A stretch of 64,000 bases of DNA. Origin: CAYVBW01 sp964588685. Lineage in GTDB: Bacteria > Patescibacteriota > Microgenomatia > UBA1400 > PJMF01. Shown piece by piece: positions 7,282 to 16,376 of this stretch. Every line of letters starts with the position of its first letter. Position 1 is the stretch's first letter. The notes under the pieces are model-generated. The model made no database searches. It worked only from the letters and a program-made list of their open reading frames with translations, and was not told where the DNA came from. The translations under genes were made by a program, and so were the position numbers. The DNA lies in contig CAZPQG010000005.1 in NCBI GenBank assembly GCA_964588685.1, forward strand, positions 1-64,000, read 5' to 3'.

Positions 7282-9534
7282 TTAATTAAGCTCACCCTCT
7301 CTAGCTTTTATTTTTGATTGTAAATTTTCTATTCTTTCTTTTAGAGCATGGTCGTTGGGTAGTAAATTGCGCAAGTTATATTGATACTGTTCTAAAGCCT
7401 GGGTGTAATTACCACTGTGTTCGTAAATTAAACCTAATTGGTGGCGCGCTTGATGATAATCAGGCTTCATGATAATAGCCTGCTTAATAGTGTCAATGGC
7501 TTGCTCTTGTTTGCCCATCCTGTATTCAATTAAGCCCTGTTGATAAACTAATTTTGGGTCAGTTGGAGCTTTATTTTGAGCCTTTAGTAATATTTTTCGA
7601 GAAGTTTCTAAATGTTGTTCATCAATAACAGCCAGTCGAGAATAAATGGCTGATTGACTTTTATAAAAATTTAAATGATGAGGGTTTAGCTCCAGTGTTT
7701 GTTCAGCTGCGGCTTTAGTTAGAGCAGTATATTGCTGCGCTGCTTCTGGTTTTCCTTCTTCAAAAAGGTTGACTGCGGCTTGGGCGTAGCCGTCAGCTAA
7801 CTCATCATAAAATAATGCTTCTTGCGGGGCAAGCAATACAGCTCGCTGTAAATCGGCAATGCCTTGGGAGTAATTGTGTTTAGCTAACTGCTGTTTGCCT
7901 TTAAAATGCAGATGATCAGCATGCCAAATGGCTGTCAGCCGCATCAATAAATAAAAAGCGATTAAGCCTAACCAAAATAAGGTAATAATTTGGAAAAAAG
8001 ATAGTTTTTTGCCGGAGTTTGCAGCTTGAGTTGAAGTAGTAAAAGAGCTGCTGCCGGCTGCTGCCTGATTTAAACTTAAATAAGACATGAAAAATACCCA
8101 AAGCACAGATACCATGACTGTAGAAAACCCTAAAATGTTGGTGATATTGAAGCCCACTAGGCTGGCGCCAAGGCTGAGTATCAGCTGCTGTTGAGCGGAA
8201 AAATTATTGGATTGTTGATGCGGCTGTTTTGTTAAAGTCGGCCAAAGCGCTTTTGCCGTCAAGTAAAAACAGCTGCCCATCAGGAAAAGATAGGTGCTCA
8301 AACCCACAATGCCGGTGGTAGCAAGTAAGTTTAAAAGTTCGTTGTGAGCTTTATTATATAAAAAATCCCACTCTGATACCAAGTTGTGTTCTTGAGGTCG
8401 ATCAAGATAATAAGTATAAGCAAATGTTTCAGGGCCGGAGCCTAGCCAGGGATAGCGTTGCCAGATTTTTAAAGCTCCTTGCCAAACAATTAACCTAATT
8501 TTTTCTGAAGGAGTGATGGTGATGCCGGCTTGCTGATTTTTATTTGATTCAGACCGCGGCGGTATTGGGTCTTCTGTTGTAGAATCAGGTCTCCAAATAG
8601 GCAAAAGCCGGCCTAAAGAGTGGGTAAAATCAGTGCCGACTACGACAGTTAGGCCGGCTATTAATAAGATTAATGACACCATAGCTTTTTTACTTGCAGT
8701 TTGGAGTTTGAATTTCTTTTCAAGCATAGTTTTGAGAGTGGAGCCGCTTTTAACAAGGCAGCCCAGCATTAACATTAAGCTGACAGCAATTGCCAGCAAA
8801 GCTGATCTTGATTGAGTAAAGAGGAGAGCCAGAAAAATTGCCAAACTGCCCAACAGCCAGCGCTGTCGGAGTAAATTGAAAAGGGTTGATTGATTAAAAT
8901 TGGTTTTTGGTGTTAAAACAGTGTGCAGATGAAAGCTAATTCCTAGAGGTAAAAGCATGGCTAAATATGCTCCAAGCCAATTAGGCTGGCCAAAAGTAGC
9001 AAAAACTCTGTGCCGCACGTCTTGCATCCAGCAATTGTCATTGAAGCGTCCACTAATGATAAAACAGCTGGGCGACATACCTAGTTTTTCGGGAATGGCG
9101 TATAAACTGACGCCGATACCGGCTAAAACGGCTGTTTTGAGTAAGGTTAATACTTGATTTTTATTAAAATTGCTGACAAAAGCCCAATAGAGCAGGGCGT
9201 AAGAGAGAGTTGAAAGCAGCCCGCCGTGAAAGCGGGAATAGTACCCGAAAATTGAGGTATAAGGATGCAGAGAAAAAAAAGTAGCTAACATATTGCTGAG
9301 TAAAAAGGCCAGCCAAGCCCAATCAAGGAAAGTGTGTTTAAAAATAATTTTTTTAGCAGTGATCATGCGTCCAATCCAGGCAGTGGTAATCACAATTGTT
9401 ATGCCATAAACAAACAGCATTTTATTAAACTCAAAAAGCTCCACATTAAACCAGGTAAATAAAAAGGGTGTGACAGCCAAGAGTAAGTTGGCGCCTAAAA
9501 AGATGGTTTTTTTAAAAAATTTATTTAAAAACAT
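7282..9534 (-). CDS. O-antigen ligase-like (Wzy_C) membrane protein with C-terminal TPR repeats
   Basis: 750 aa. The first about 500 residues contain roughly twelve hydrophobic segments. A large loop near residues 320-410 holds GSGPETFAY and HNELLNLLATTGIVGL, the signature of the Wzy_C/WaaL family; the His in HNE and neighbouring Arg are typical functional residues. After the last membrane helix the C-terminus (about 560-750) has tandem TPR-like helical pairs (NYSQGIADLQRAVLLAPQEA; KQEQAIDTIKQAIIMKPDY). The family joins undecaprenyl-linked glycans to acceptors or glycosylates proteins. In CPR cells this single-membrane arrangement probably serves surface glycan or pilin glycosylation, which is an inference. 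Downstream gene spacing suggests it is transcribed alone. Confidence 0.85.
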   Translation of the reverse strand: MFLNKFFKKTIFLGANLLLAVTPFLFTWFNVELFEFNKMLFVYGITIVITTAWIGRMITAKKIIFKHTFLDWAWLAFLLSNMLATFFSLHPYTSIFGYYSRFHGGLLSTLSYALLYWAFVSNFNKNQVLTLLKTAVLAGIGVSLYAIPEKLGMSPSCFIISGRFNDNCWMQDVRHRVFATFGQPNWLGAYLAMLLPLGISFHLHTVLTPKTNFNQSTLFNLLRQRWLLGSLAIFLALLFTQSRSALLAIAVSLMLMLGCLVKSGSTLKTMLEKKFKLQTASKKAMVSLILLIAGLTVVVGTDFTHSLGRLLPIWRPDSTTEDPIPPRSESNKNQQAGITITPSEKIRLIVWQGALKIWQRYPWLGSGPETFAYTYYLDRPQEHNLVSEWDFLYNKAHNELLNLLATTGIVGLSTYLFLMGSCFYLTAKALWPTLTKQPHQQSNNFSAQQQLILSLGASLVGFNITNILGFSTVMVSVLWVFFMSYLSLNQAAAGSSSFTTSTQAANSGKKLSFFQIITLFWLGLIAFYLLMRLTAIWHADHLHFKGKQQLAKHNYSQGIADLQRAVLLAPQEALFYDELADGYAQAAVNLFEEGKPEAAQQYTALTKAAAEQTLELNPHHLNFYKSQSAIYSRLAVIDEQHLETSRKILLKAQNKAPTDPKLVYQQGLIEYRMGKQEQAIDTIKQAIIMKPDYHQARHQLGLIYEHSGNYTQALEQYQYNLRNLLPNDHALKERIENLQSKIKAREGELN

Positions 9535-9585
9535 ATTAAAAATAAGGTGATTTAAAATCGGTTGGATAATGCAGTATTAAATTTA

Positions 9586-9630
9586 ATTCTGATTATACCC
9601 CGCAGCTTGCTACGGGGAACAAATCAGAAT
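9586..9630. repeat. REP-like nested palindrome
   Basis: Outer arms ATTCTGATT / AATCAGAAT enclose inner arms CCCCG / CGGGG. It resembles the palindromic units mobilised by TnpA-REP (Y1) transposases, but no such gene is in the window. Confidence 0.55.
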
Positions 9631-9829
9631 GGGGTGTAGACTAATTAGGTAATAAAGTTTTTTGCTTATTATTAATTATATTATTTAAAGTTTATTCTAA
9701 ATCTTTTGTTTATTTTCTGTGTTGCCTTCTCCTTAAGTGCTTGAGTGCAACACTAGTGTCGTCAGCGCCTTGAAAATAAAACAAAATCTTTATGAAATCA
9801 ATGCAACTTTATTACCCGATTAGTCTATT

Positions 9830-9935
9830 CAAGGGGGAATCCCCCTTGGTGTGACTGGGGGTTTAATACCCCTAGTCACAGGGGAGCAGGCTTTGTTCTT
9901 GCAAAGCAAGACAAAACGCTGAGGGCCCTCCCTCA
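9830..9935. other. Cluster of four GC-rich hairpins
   Basis: Hairpins: 9830-9848 (8-bp perfect stem, loop AAT); 9851-9879 (12-bp stem, one mismatch, loop TTAAT); 9892-9915 (10-bp stem with one bulge, loop AAA); 9920-9935 (6-bp stem, loop CCCT). They are nearly contiguous and stand out against the AT-rich surroundings. A structured RNA or a mobile-element remnant is possible. Confidence 0.55.
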
Positions 9936-10142
9936 GAATTTATTATACTCTGATCATTGTTGAGCCCATAAAGAATCTATTTTAACAGGCGGACAAGTAG
10001 TTAATGTTATTGATTGTTATAGTTATAGAATTTATGTAATATTTTGCTGCGTCAATGTTTACTATGGCTGTTTCATTAACTGATTTTTGTTGTTATTATT
10101 AAAGATAATACTATTACTATTTATTAACTTATATTACTGCCT

Positions 10143-11624
10143 ATGCACGTACAAAAAAAGCAAAATCAACAGATGAATGATAATCAAACACAAAACCAGC
10201 CAGTACAGCCCGGCCAGCCCGGCCAACCTGCTCAACCCGGCCAGGCTAAGCAAGCCAACCAACAAGCTCAACCCGGACAAGCAATTCAAACTGAGTCAAC
10301 AAAAAAAATAACTAAGCCAAAGCAAAATCAACCGGCTCAGCAGGCGCAATCCAAACAACAGGCCCAACCGGCACAACCTAAACAACCGGCGCAGCCTAAA
10401 CAAGCCAAAGCACCGGCCAAACCCAAACAGCCTGCCCAACCTGCGCAGCAACAGCAGGCTGAAAAAACACCACAGCAAGCTGCCAATACACAGCCCGAGC
10501 AAAAACAGCAGGAGGCTTCAGGCAGTCAACAAGCACAACAGGCCGCTGATAACACTGATTATGTTAAATCGTATAATCCACCTGATACAGATAAAGACTC
10601 AACTGCTCACAAACAAACAAAGCAATCAACCGAGGATGACCAGCAAGCAGGGCAGCAACCGGGCAATGACCAACAGCCTGCACAGCAAAATGAGGATCAA
10701 CAGTCATCAAAGCAAAAGACTGACCAGCAGCAGAAAAAAGCTGATTTTGAAGAAGTTGATAAAAAATTAGAAGAGGAAATTCAACGCCTTGAAGAAATGG
10801 TAAATAAATTTTCCGGGGAAGCTCCAAAAGCAAAAGCTCCGGAAGAATCAGCTGAGACAGCTAACGCAGGCGAGGTAGCCGGTCAAGCTGGTAAAGGACA
10901 GGAGAAAAGCGACCAGTCAAAATCAGCCGCAGCCCAACCAAAACAACCAGGCCAGCCTGCCCAACCAAAGCAGCCCGGCCAACCTGTGCAACCAAAACAA
11001 CCAGGCCAGCCCGCACAGCCACAGCAGGCTGAAAAAACACAGCAGCAGACATCACAACAGCAGGCATCTCCCTCTGAAGCAGCTCAAACTGATCAGGATC
11101 AGACTACTCAAGCTCAAACAGCACAAGCTCAAACTTCCGGTAGTGAACAGGCAGATTCTGTTCTTCCTAACTCTGAAAAGCTTATTGATCAAAACATTTT
11201 TTATTTACTAGGTATTCAAAATAATGATCAGCGAGAAAAAGACGATTTTTTAGGTGACCTGCAGGAGATTATTTGGGAGGATTTCTTGGAAAATGATTTG
11301 CCGGCCATGATTGATGATGACAAGCGAGCTGAAGTTGATAAAATTTTGCAAAATGATCAAGCCGATAATTGGCAAAAACAAGAGCAAGTTTTATCTTTTT
11401 TGGAAAGAGAAATGTCAGATCTGGAACAGGTGATGGAGAAAAAGGCGTTGGTCTTTAAGCAAAAATTAGTAGAGCAAAGAATTGAAGATATGAAAGAGCA
11501 ATTTGCTCAGAATAATGATGTTTTGCAAAAGATCAAGCAAGCAGAGGTAGAGATCGGCCAAGGGAATTGGAAGTCAGGCTCAATTTTGTTAAATGAAGCC
11601 GCTGCCATGGCAGCGGAGGGCTAA
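10143..11624 (+). CDS. Pro/Gln/Ala-rich disordered protein with conserved-looking C-terminal helical domain
   Basis: 493 aa. Residues 1-200 and 235-335 are dominated by Pro, Gln, Ala, Lys and Gly in variations of QPAQPKQ and QPGQ. Residues 265-291 are three tandem 9-residue repeats of QPKQPGQP(A/V). A short acidic coiled-coil-like stretch (FEEVDKKLEEEIQRLEEMV) interrupts this near 200-225. The last 150 residues are ordinary globular or helical sequence beginning LIDQNIFYLLGIQ, which resembles the small DUF5663-type domain of CPR proteins; that match is tentative. There is no signal peptide or membrane helix, so it is probably cytoplasmic. It lies just upstream of the rod-shape operon, but a strong hairpin separates them. 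The function is unknown. Confidence 0.8.
   Translation: MHVQKKQNQQMNDNQTQNQPVQPGQPGQPAQPGQAKQANQQAQPGQAIQTESTKKITKPKQNQPAQQAQSKQQAQPAQPKQPAQPKQAKAPAKPKQPAQPAQQQQAEKTPQQAANTQPEQKQQEASGSQQAQQAADNTDYVKSYNPPDTDKDSTAHKQTKQSTEDDQQAGQQPGNDQQPAQQNEDQQSSKQKTDQQQKKADFEEVDKKLEEEIQRLEEMVNKFSGEAPKAKAPEESAETANAGEVAGQAGKGQEKSDQSKSAAAQPKQPGQPAQPKQPGQPVQPKQPGQPAQPQQAEKTQQQTSQQQASPSEAAQTDQDQTTQAQTAQAQTSGSEQADSVLPNSEKLIDQNIFYLLGIQNNDQREKDDFLGDLQEIIWEDFLENDLPAMIDDDKRAEVDKILQNDQADNWQKQEQVLSFLEREMSDLEQVMEKKALVFKQKLVEQRIEDMKEQFAQNNDVLQKIKQAEVEIGQGNWKSGSILLNEAAAMAAEG
10935..11015 (+). repeat. 27-bp coding tandem repeat (3 copies)
   Basis: Three in-frame 27-bp units encode QPKQPGQP followed by A, V and A. They lie inside the Pro/Gln/Ala-rich protein. 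Synonymous differences between units suggest the array is not very recent. Confidence 0.8.
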
Positions 11625-11653
11625 AACTGAAAATATTAGTTAAGATATTTGCT

Positions 11654-11677
11654 AAACCCGGGTTTCAGCCCGGGTTT
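11654..11677 (+). terminator. Hairpin terminator after the Pro/Gln/Ala-rich gene
   Basis: Perfect 9-bp stem AAACCCGGG / CCCGGGTTT with loop TTTCAG, 30 bp past the stop codon. The T-tract is limited to the stem end, so termination may be partial. Confidence 0.65.
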
Positions 11678-11689
11678 CATTCACTCTAG

Positions 11690-11717
11690 TTAAGACTATT
11701 AATAAATATAGTACAAT
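11690..11717 (+). promoter_or_regulatory. Candidate promoter of the mreBCD-mrdA operon
   Basis: TTAAGA (11690-11695) and TACAAT (11712-11717) with a 16-bp spacer, 35 bp before the mreB ATG. Confidence 0.45.
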
Positions 11718-11752
11718 AGTTAAACTTTAGATAAAGTAAACACCAGCCGACC

Positions 11753-12955
11753 ATGTTTAACATCACTCAATCTTTAGCTGCAGTTAAAAAAAATTTAAAG
11801 CTTAGTAAAATAAGATGCGCTTTTGATATTGGGAGTTTTTGCACTAGAGTAATGGTGAACGATCAATTAGCACTTAATCAGCCCAGTTGTTTTTTGTTTA
11901 ACTACAGTGATCAAAGAGTGCTGTCATGGGGTGATGAAGCCATCCCAATGTTTGGTCGAGAGCCGTCTGGAACTGAAGTGGTTTTTCCTATTATGCAGGG
12001 TGTGGTTTATGATCAAGACCAGTTTGAATTATTTTTAAAAGCAATAGTCGATACACTTAAACAAGAGCTTGACTGGGCTTGGTTGTCAAGAGCAGAAGCA
12101 GCTTACGCTCTCCCAGCTAATGCTACAGAGCTTGATAAAGATATTATCAAGCAAAGTTTAACTCAAACTGGGTTTAATAAAATCAGTTTAATAAATCGAG
12201 CTTCGGCTGTAATGGCCAGCCTGCATCAAGCTCGAAGCAGTGCGGCTCCGGACGCTTCAATCGAGAGTCAGATTGTGGTGATTGATTTAGGTGATGAGAC
12301 AACAGAAGTGGTGATTGGCAGCGGCGGCAGGGTGAATTTTGCTCAAACTATTCCCAGCGGAGGAAAAAAAATTACAGCGGCCATCAGCAATAAGTTAAAA
12401 CAAGAACATAATTTGGTGATTAGTGAGCAGCAGGCACTTAAAATTAAACATAATTTTTATCAGAGTTTGAGCGGGCACGAATTGACTCTTGTCCAGCAGA
12501 AGGCGGTTCCAAATAATCAGACGCAGGCCGCTGCTCCCTTTTCTCAGGAAAATGATGGAGCTCACGCAAATAGTGATGCTAATCGTAAAGCTGATCATGA
12601 TGCTGCAGCTGATATCATGCAAAAAAATCAAAGCCATAAGCTTAACATCAGAGGTATTAATGCCGCTGACTATATGATTGAAACCAAAACAATTGAGGTA
12701 GATGAGCTGAAAGCAGTGATAGAGCAGGAGCTGGAGCAATTAATGCGTCATATTAAGCAAGTATTAAGTTTAGCTAAATCAGAACAGTTGGTTGCAGCTT
12801 TGGGCAACGGAATAATTTTAACCGGCGGCGGTAGCAAATTGTGGGATATTGATGACTATTTTTCAATGCAGCTGCAGGCGAATACTGTTAAGTCCAAGCA
12901 ACCTTTTTTAGACGTAGTACAGGGGGTAAGTTTAAAAACGGCAGCTGATAAATAA
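11753..12955 (+). CDS. mreB: MreB-like rod-shape actin homologue with an internal insertion
   Basis: 400 aa against about 340 for typical MreB. The phosphate-1 loop reads AFDIGSF (22-28) and the adenosine-site GGG is in ILTGGGSKL (356-363). The phosphate-2 loop is unusual: DLGDETTEV at 178-186, where most MreB proteins have DIGGGTTEV. Residues about 240-295 (Ala, Asn, Asp and Gln rich) are an insertion just before the IRGINAADY segment, which corresponds to the conserved rGrd-tG region. An extra 20 N-terminal residues could form a membrane-binding amphipathic helix. MreB filaments organise sidewall peptidoglycan synthesis. It heads the mreB-mreC-mreD-mrdA operon, which supports the assignment. 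Confidence 0.88.
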   Translation: MFNITQSLAAVKKNLKLSKIRCAFDIGSFCTRVMVNDQLALNQPSCFLFNYSDQRVLSWGDEAIPMFGREPSGTEVVFPIMQGVVYDQDQFELFLKAIVDTLKQELDWAWLSRAEAAYALPANATELDKDIIKQSLTQTGFNKISLINRASAVMASLHQARSSAAPDASIESQIVVIDLGDETTEVVIGSGGRVNFAQTIPSGGKKITAAISNKLKQEHNLVISEQQALKIKHNFYQSLSGHELTLVQQKAVPNNQTQAAAPFSQENDGAHANSDANRKADHDAAADIMQKNQSHKLNIRGINAADYMIETKTIEVDELKAVIEQELEQLMRHIKQVLSLAKSEQLVAALGNGIILTGGGSKLWDIDDYFSMQLQANTVKSKQPFLDVVQGVSLKTAADK

Positions 12956-13099
12956 GATTAAGCAAAAGATGTTAAGAAAATTTTTAAAAAAATGGCGATA
13001 TAAGTTTTTGGTAGCAGTTTTTAAGAATGCCTTGAGCAGCTAATTTTCTAAGCAGCTCTAAGCAACCGGTTTTGAATTATTAACTGAATTTTTAGTGAT

Positions 13100-13903
13100 A
13101 TGATTTTTTCTTTAGTGCCAATCTCACTTCAAGATAAAGTTAAAAAACCACTCATATTAATAGTGTTTGTATTGCTGCTGGCTTTTTTTGAGATGCTGGG
13201 GATAACCCGGCCTATTATTCAAGCCGGCCAAACAAGCTTAACACCTTTGCTGCAGTTTAATGTTAGGCTGGTGGGCAGTTTTTATCAATTTTTTGAGGAA
13301 GCAAAAGGCTGGCGCAGTACAGCGCGCCGGGTGCGTGATTTAGAAATAAAATTAGCTCAGACTTCAGCCCAGTTAGGTGAGTTGCAGCAGCTGCGCCAGG
13401 AAAATCAACAGCTGCGAGAATTGTTGCAAACTGTTGGTCCGGCAAGCAGCGAAGTGTTGATTACCAGGCCGATTTTATCCATTGCTCAGCCGGCAGTGGG
13501 CTTACCGGCAGCTGCAGAGGATGAGCTGAAAGTACAGCCTGGTTTGGCTGTTTTGGTTGAAGAAACACTGGTGGGAGTAGTGAGCCGGGTGCAAAATAAT
13601 GTGGCTTATGTCGGCTTATTGTGGCAGAAAGACAGTCCTTTTGTTTTGGCGCAAACTGAAACCGGAGTAAATGGTTTACTGGCTGGTGACGGCAGAAGAG
13701 TGCTGCTGACTGAAATCCCGGTTGATGAACAAGTTGTAGTAGGTGATCGAGTGACAACAACCGGTCAAGAGGGCATTGCCCAAGGTTTATTTGTTGGCGA
13801 GGTACGCAGTATTCAAAGCGGTGATACGTCAGCTGTTAAAACAGCAGTAATTGAGCAATATGTTTCTTTTTATGAGTCCGGATTAGTCGAAATTAAATTG
13901 TAA
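13100..13903 (+). CDS. mreC: Rod shape-determining protein MreC
   Basis: 267 aa. There is one N-terminal membrane helix (about residues 14-34), then a coiled coil (about 70-115, rich in Leu, Gln and Arg: LQQLRQENQQLRELL) and a C-terminal beta-rich domain with the family pattern of two related barrels (PGLAVLVEETLVGVVSRV; VGDRVTTTGQEGIAQGLFVGEV). MreC links MreB and MreD to the PBP2 complex outside the membrane. The gene lies 144 bp after mreB and 46 bp before mreD. Confidence 0.93.
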   Translation: MIFSLVPISLQDKVKKPLILIVFVLLLAFFEMLGITRPIIQAGQTSLTPLLQFNVRLVGSFYQFFEEAKGWRSTARRVRDLEIKLAQTSAQLGELQQLRQENQQLRELLQTVGPASSEVLITRPILSIAQPAVGLPAAAEDELKVQPGLAVLVEETLVGVVSRVQNNVAYVGLLWQKDSPFVLAQTETGVNGLLAGDGRRVLLTEIPVDEQVVVGDRVTTTGQEGIAQGLFVGEVRSIQSGDTSAVKTAVIEQYVSFYESGLVEIKL

Positions 13904-13949
13904 GAGCCGGATAAAAAGCAAAATTAAGCATCCGTTAAAATCTAAAAAC

Positions 13950-14405
13950 ATGAAATTAAAAAAAGTTGCCGTTGCTTTGTTAAAGATAATTGGCTTGGTC
14001 TTGTTGATTAGTGTAGAGAGAGTAATTTATCTGCCGTTTTTATTTATTTTGTTTGGCTTGGTTTGGTTGGATCAAGTAGAAGACTCATTTTATGCTTATC
14101 TATTGTTGCTGCTTTTTTTAAGTTTTGTGTTAGCTGCTACCTACAACGTGCTGTGGCCGGTTAGTTTTTTGGTCTGGGCTGTAACTAGTTTATTAACTTC
14201 ACTGACTACTGATGTTATTAAAAGTAAAAATAAAAGATTTTTTATAATGACAATAGCGCAGGTAATATTTTGGTTATGGAGAACGCAAATAGTGTTGACT
14301 TATTTGAGTTTAATTCAGTTTATTGTTAGTTATTTAGTAGTATTGCTGTGGATGAGGCTGCTACAGCCCAAGTTTAACAAACAAACTGTGAAACACACAA
14401 TTTAA
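13950..14405 (+). CDS. mreD: MreD-like integral membrane protein
   Basis: 151 aa, almost entirely hydrophobic, with about five membrane segments. MreD proteins are poorly conserved, so the call rests on size, topology and position between mreC and the PBP2 gene (12 bp to the next start). Confidence 0.75.
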   Translation: MKLKKVAVALLKIIGLVLLISVERVIYLPFLFILFGLVWLDQVEDSFYAYLLLLLFLSFVLAATYNVLWPVSFLVWAVTSLLTSLTTDVIKSKNKRFFIMTIAQVIFWLWRTQIVLTYLSLIQFIVSYLVVLLWMRLLQPKFNKQTVKHTI

Positions 14406-14417
14406 GATAAGATAACT

Positions 14418-16262
14418 ATGAAAATTAAATTATTGCTGGCTCCTATTTTAGCTCTTTTTTTCTTGTTAACGGTGCGGCTGCTTCATTTACAGGTTTTACA
14501 GGGAGCGGATTATCGTGATTTGGCTGATCGCAATCGTTTTTTCAGGCAAGTTGTGCCGGCGGAACGCGGTATTATTTACGATCGTTATCAACAGCCGCTG
14601 GTTAAAAATAAAAAGCTTTATTTTAGAGATATAGGTGAGGGTTTATATTCACCGCAAGAGGCAATTACGGCTGATCAAGCGCTGCAGCTGATGACACAGC
14701 AGCCGGAAAAGGTTAGTTATGAATTGCGGCGGCATTATCTTTATCCCACGCAATTAGCACATGTCTTGGGTTATACTGCTCCGGCCACGGCGCAGGATTT
14801 AATTGGTAATAAGCAGCTGCGCACCAATGACTGGCTGGGTCGAATGGGTTTGGAACAGCAGTTCGACCACTTATTGCGTGGTCAAGATGGGCATCAGGTT
14901 TATGAGGTTAATACTTTAGGTGAAAAACAGCGCTTGTTGTCAGAAAAGAAGCCGACAGCGGGACATGATCTTTATACTAATTTTGATCCTTACTTAGCCA
15001 AGATAGCTTATGAGTCTTTAGGGCAGATGAAAGGAGCAGCAGTGGTTTTGGATGCAGAGACGGGCGGGGTGTTGGCTATGGTTAGCAAACCCTCGTTTAA
15101 CCCCAATGATTTAAGCTCAATATTATTGGATGCAAGTCATGAGCAGCAGCGTCAATTAAATTTAAAAAATTATTTACAAAATGAAGATAAAGTATTTTTT
15201 AATCGAGCGGTAAATGGTACCTATGCTCCTGGGTCAATTTTTAAGTTGGTGACAGCTTTGGCCGGTTTGGAAAATGAGGCTTTTGATGAACATCAAACAG
15301 TGTTGGACGAAGGCGTTTTAAAAGTAGGGGATTATAGTTATGCCAACTGGTTGTACACTCAGCGTGGAGCTACAGACGGTGAGATTGCTTTAGTGCGAGC
15401 TATTGCGCGCAGCAATGATATTTATTTCTATAAGGCAGCAGAATGGACCGGGCCTACTACTATTGCCCAACAGGCCAGAGAGTTTGGCTTTGGGCAGATT
15501 GCGAATATTGAATTGCCGAGCGAAGCAGCAGGAATAGTGCCTGATCCGGTGTGGAAAGAAGAAACCACGGGAGAACGCTGGTTTTTAGGCAACACTTATC
15601 ACTTTGGAATTGGTCAAGGTGATATGTTAGTGTCGCCGCTGCAAGCTGCGCAGATGGTGCAGGCTTTATTTAAAGAAGGAGAAAGGTGCCAGCCCAGGTT
15701 AATAGATAATGCTCAAACAGGGATTAGTGAACAACAGCTAACAGACAACTGTAAAGGCATGGCTTTAGATCAAAAAAATTTAGAACTGGTATTAAAAGGC
15801 ATGATTGCTGCCTGTCAGCCGGGCGGCACAGCTTCTTTGTTGTTTGATTTAAATCAAGGTGTTGTGGAAGCCAATCAGGCAGAAAGCGCTTATGATTTAT
15901 TGCAGCAGGGAGCAGTGGCTTGCAAAACCGGTACTTCAGAATTTGGCGGTTTAGATGAACAGGACCGCTACAAAACCCACGGCTGGTTTGTGGCAGCGAC
16001 CACCATAGAAGTGGAGGAAATGGTTAAAGCATTGGAGCAAAGAGCAGAGGCAGCAACATCCAGAGAAGACGAAATGACAATCAGCGGCCAGTTAACAGCT
16101 GATGAATTAGAACAATGGGCAGCACAAATTAAAGAACAGGGCTTTCCTAGCAAGGTGGTATTAACAGCCTTGGTGGAGAGCGATGAAGCCATTCCTTATA
16201 AGGAAGGATCACACCACGCAGCTCCGATTGTGAAAGAATTGTTGGAATGGATGGGGAAGTAG
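14418..16262 (+). CDS. mrdA: Penicillin-binding protein 2 (class B transpeptidase)
   Basis: 614 aa. One N-terminal membrane anchor (about 4-24) precedes the pedestal/dimerisation domain (RGIIYDRYQQPLV and RMGLEQQFDHLLRG are typical). The transpeptidase motifs are S273-xx-K276 (APGSIFKLV), S332-N-D334 (the SxD form usual in PBP2) and KTGTSE near residue 500. It crosslinks peptidoglycan during elongation with MreBCD. About 40 residues just after KTG (EMVKALEQRAEAATSREDEM) form a charged helical insertion. No RodA gene follows; dprA comes next. Confidence 0.93.
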   Translation: MKIKLLLAPILALFFLLTVRLLHLQVLQGADYRDLADRNRFFRQVVPAERGIIYDRYQQPLVKNKKLYFRDIGEGLYSPQEAITADQALQLMTQQPEKVSYELRRHYLYPTQLAHVLGYTAPATAQDLIGNKQLRTNDWLGRMGLEQQFDHLLRGQDGHQVYEVNTLGEKQRLLSEKKPTAGHDLYTNFDPYLAKIAYESLGQMKGAAVVLDAETGGVLAMVSKPSFNPNDLSSILLDASHEQQRQLNLKNYLQNEDKVFFNRAVNGTYAPGSIFKLVTALAGLENEAFDEHQTVLDEGVLKVGDYSYANWLYTQRGATDGEIALVRAIARSNDIYFYKAAEWTGPTTIAQQAREFGFGQIANIELPSEAAGIVPDPVWKEETTGERWFLGNTYHFGIGQGDMLVSPLQAAQMVQALFKEGERCQPRLIDNAQTGISEQQLTDNCKGMALDQKNLELVLKGMIAACQPGGTASLLFDLNQGVVEANQAESAYDLLQQGAVACKTGTSEFGGLDEQDRYKTHGWFVAATTIEVEEMVKALEQRAEAATSREDEMTISGQLTADELEQWAAQIKEQGFPSKVVLTALVESDEAIPYKEGSHHAAPIVKELLEWMGK

Positions 16263-16376
16263 GGAAAATTACAATAAATTTGTCGATTTGATGTATTAGT
16301 TTTTTATCATTCTTTTTCAGTTTCATGTAAGCTTTTTGAGCCAAAGTACTTAATCAATAAGTACTTTCTTTATCAT

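Larger units (their letters stand above)
9535..10142. other. 608-bp intergenic region rich in hairpins
   Basis: It lies between the divergently oriented Wzy/TPR gene and the Pro/Gln/Ala-rich protein gene. A REP-like palindrome is at 9586-9630, about 200 bp of ordinary AT-rich sequence follow, then a cluster of four GC-rich hairpins at 9830-9935. No coding potential was seen. The last 150 bp before ATG 10143 is AT-rich and presumably holds the promoter. Confidence 0.6.

Noticed and set aside
10296..11067. Leu/Arg- and Val/Ala-rich open frames antisense to the Pro/Gln/Ala-rich gene
   Set aside because: They are complements of the low-complexity codons and have no independent support.
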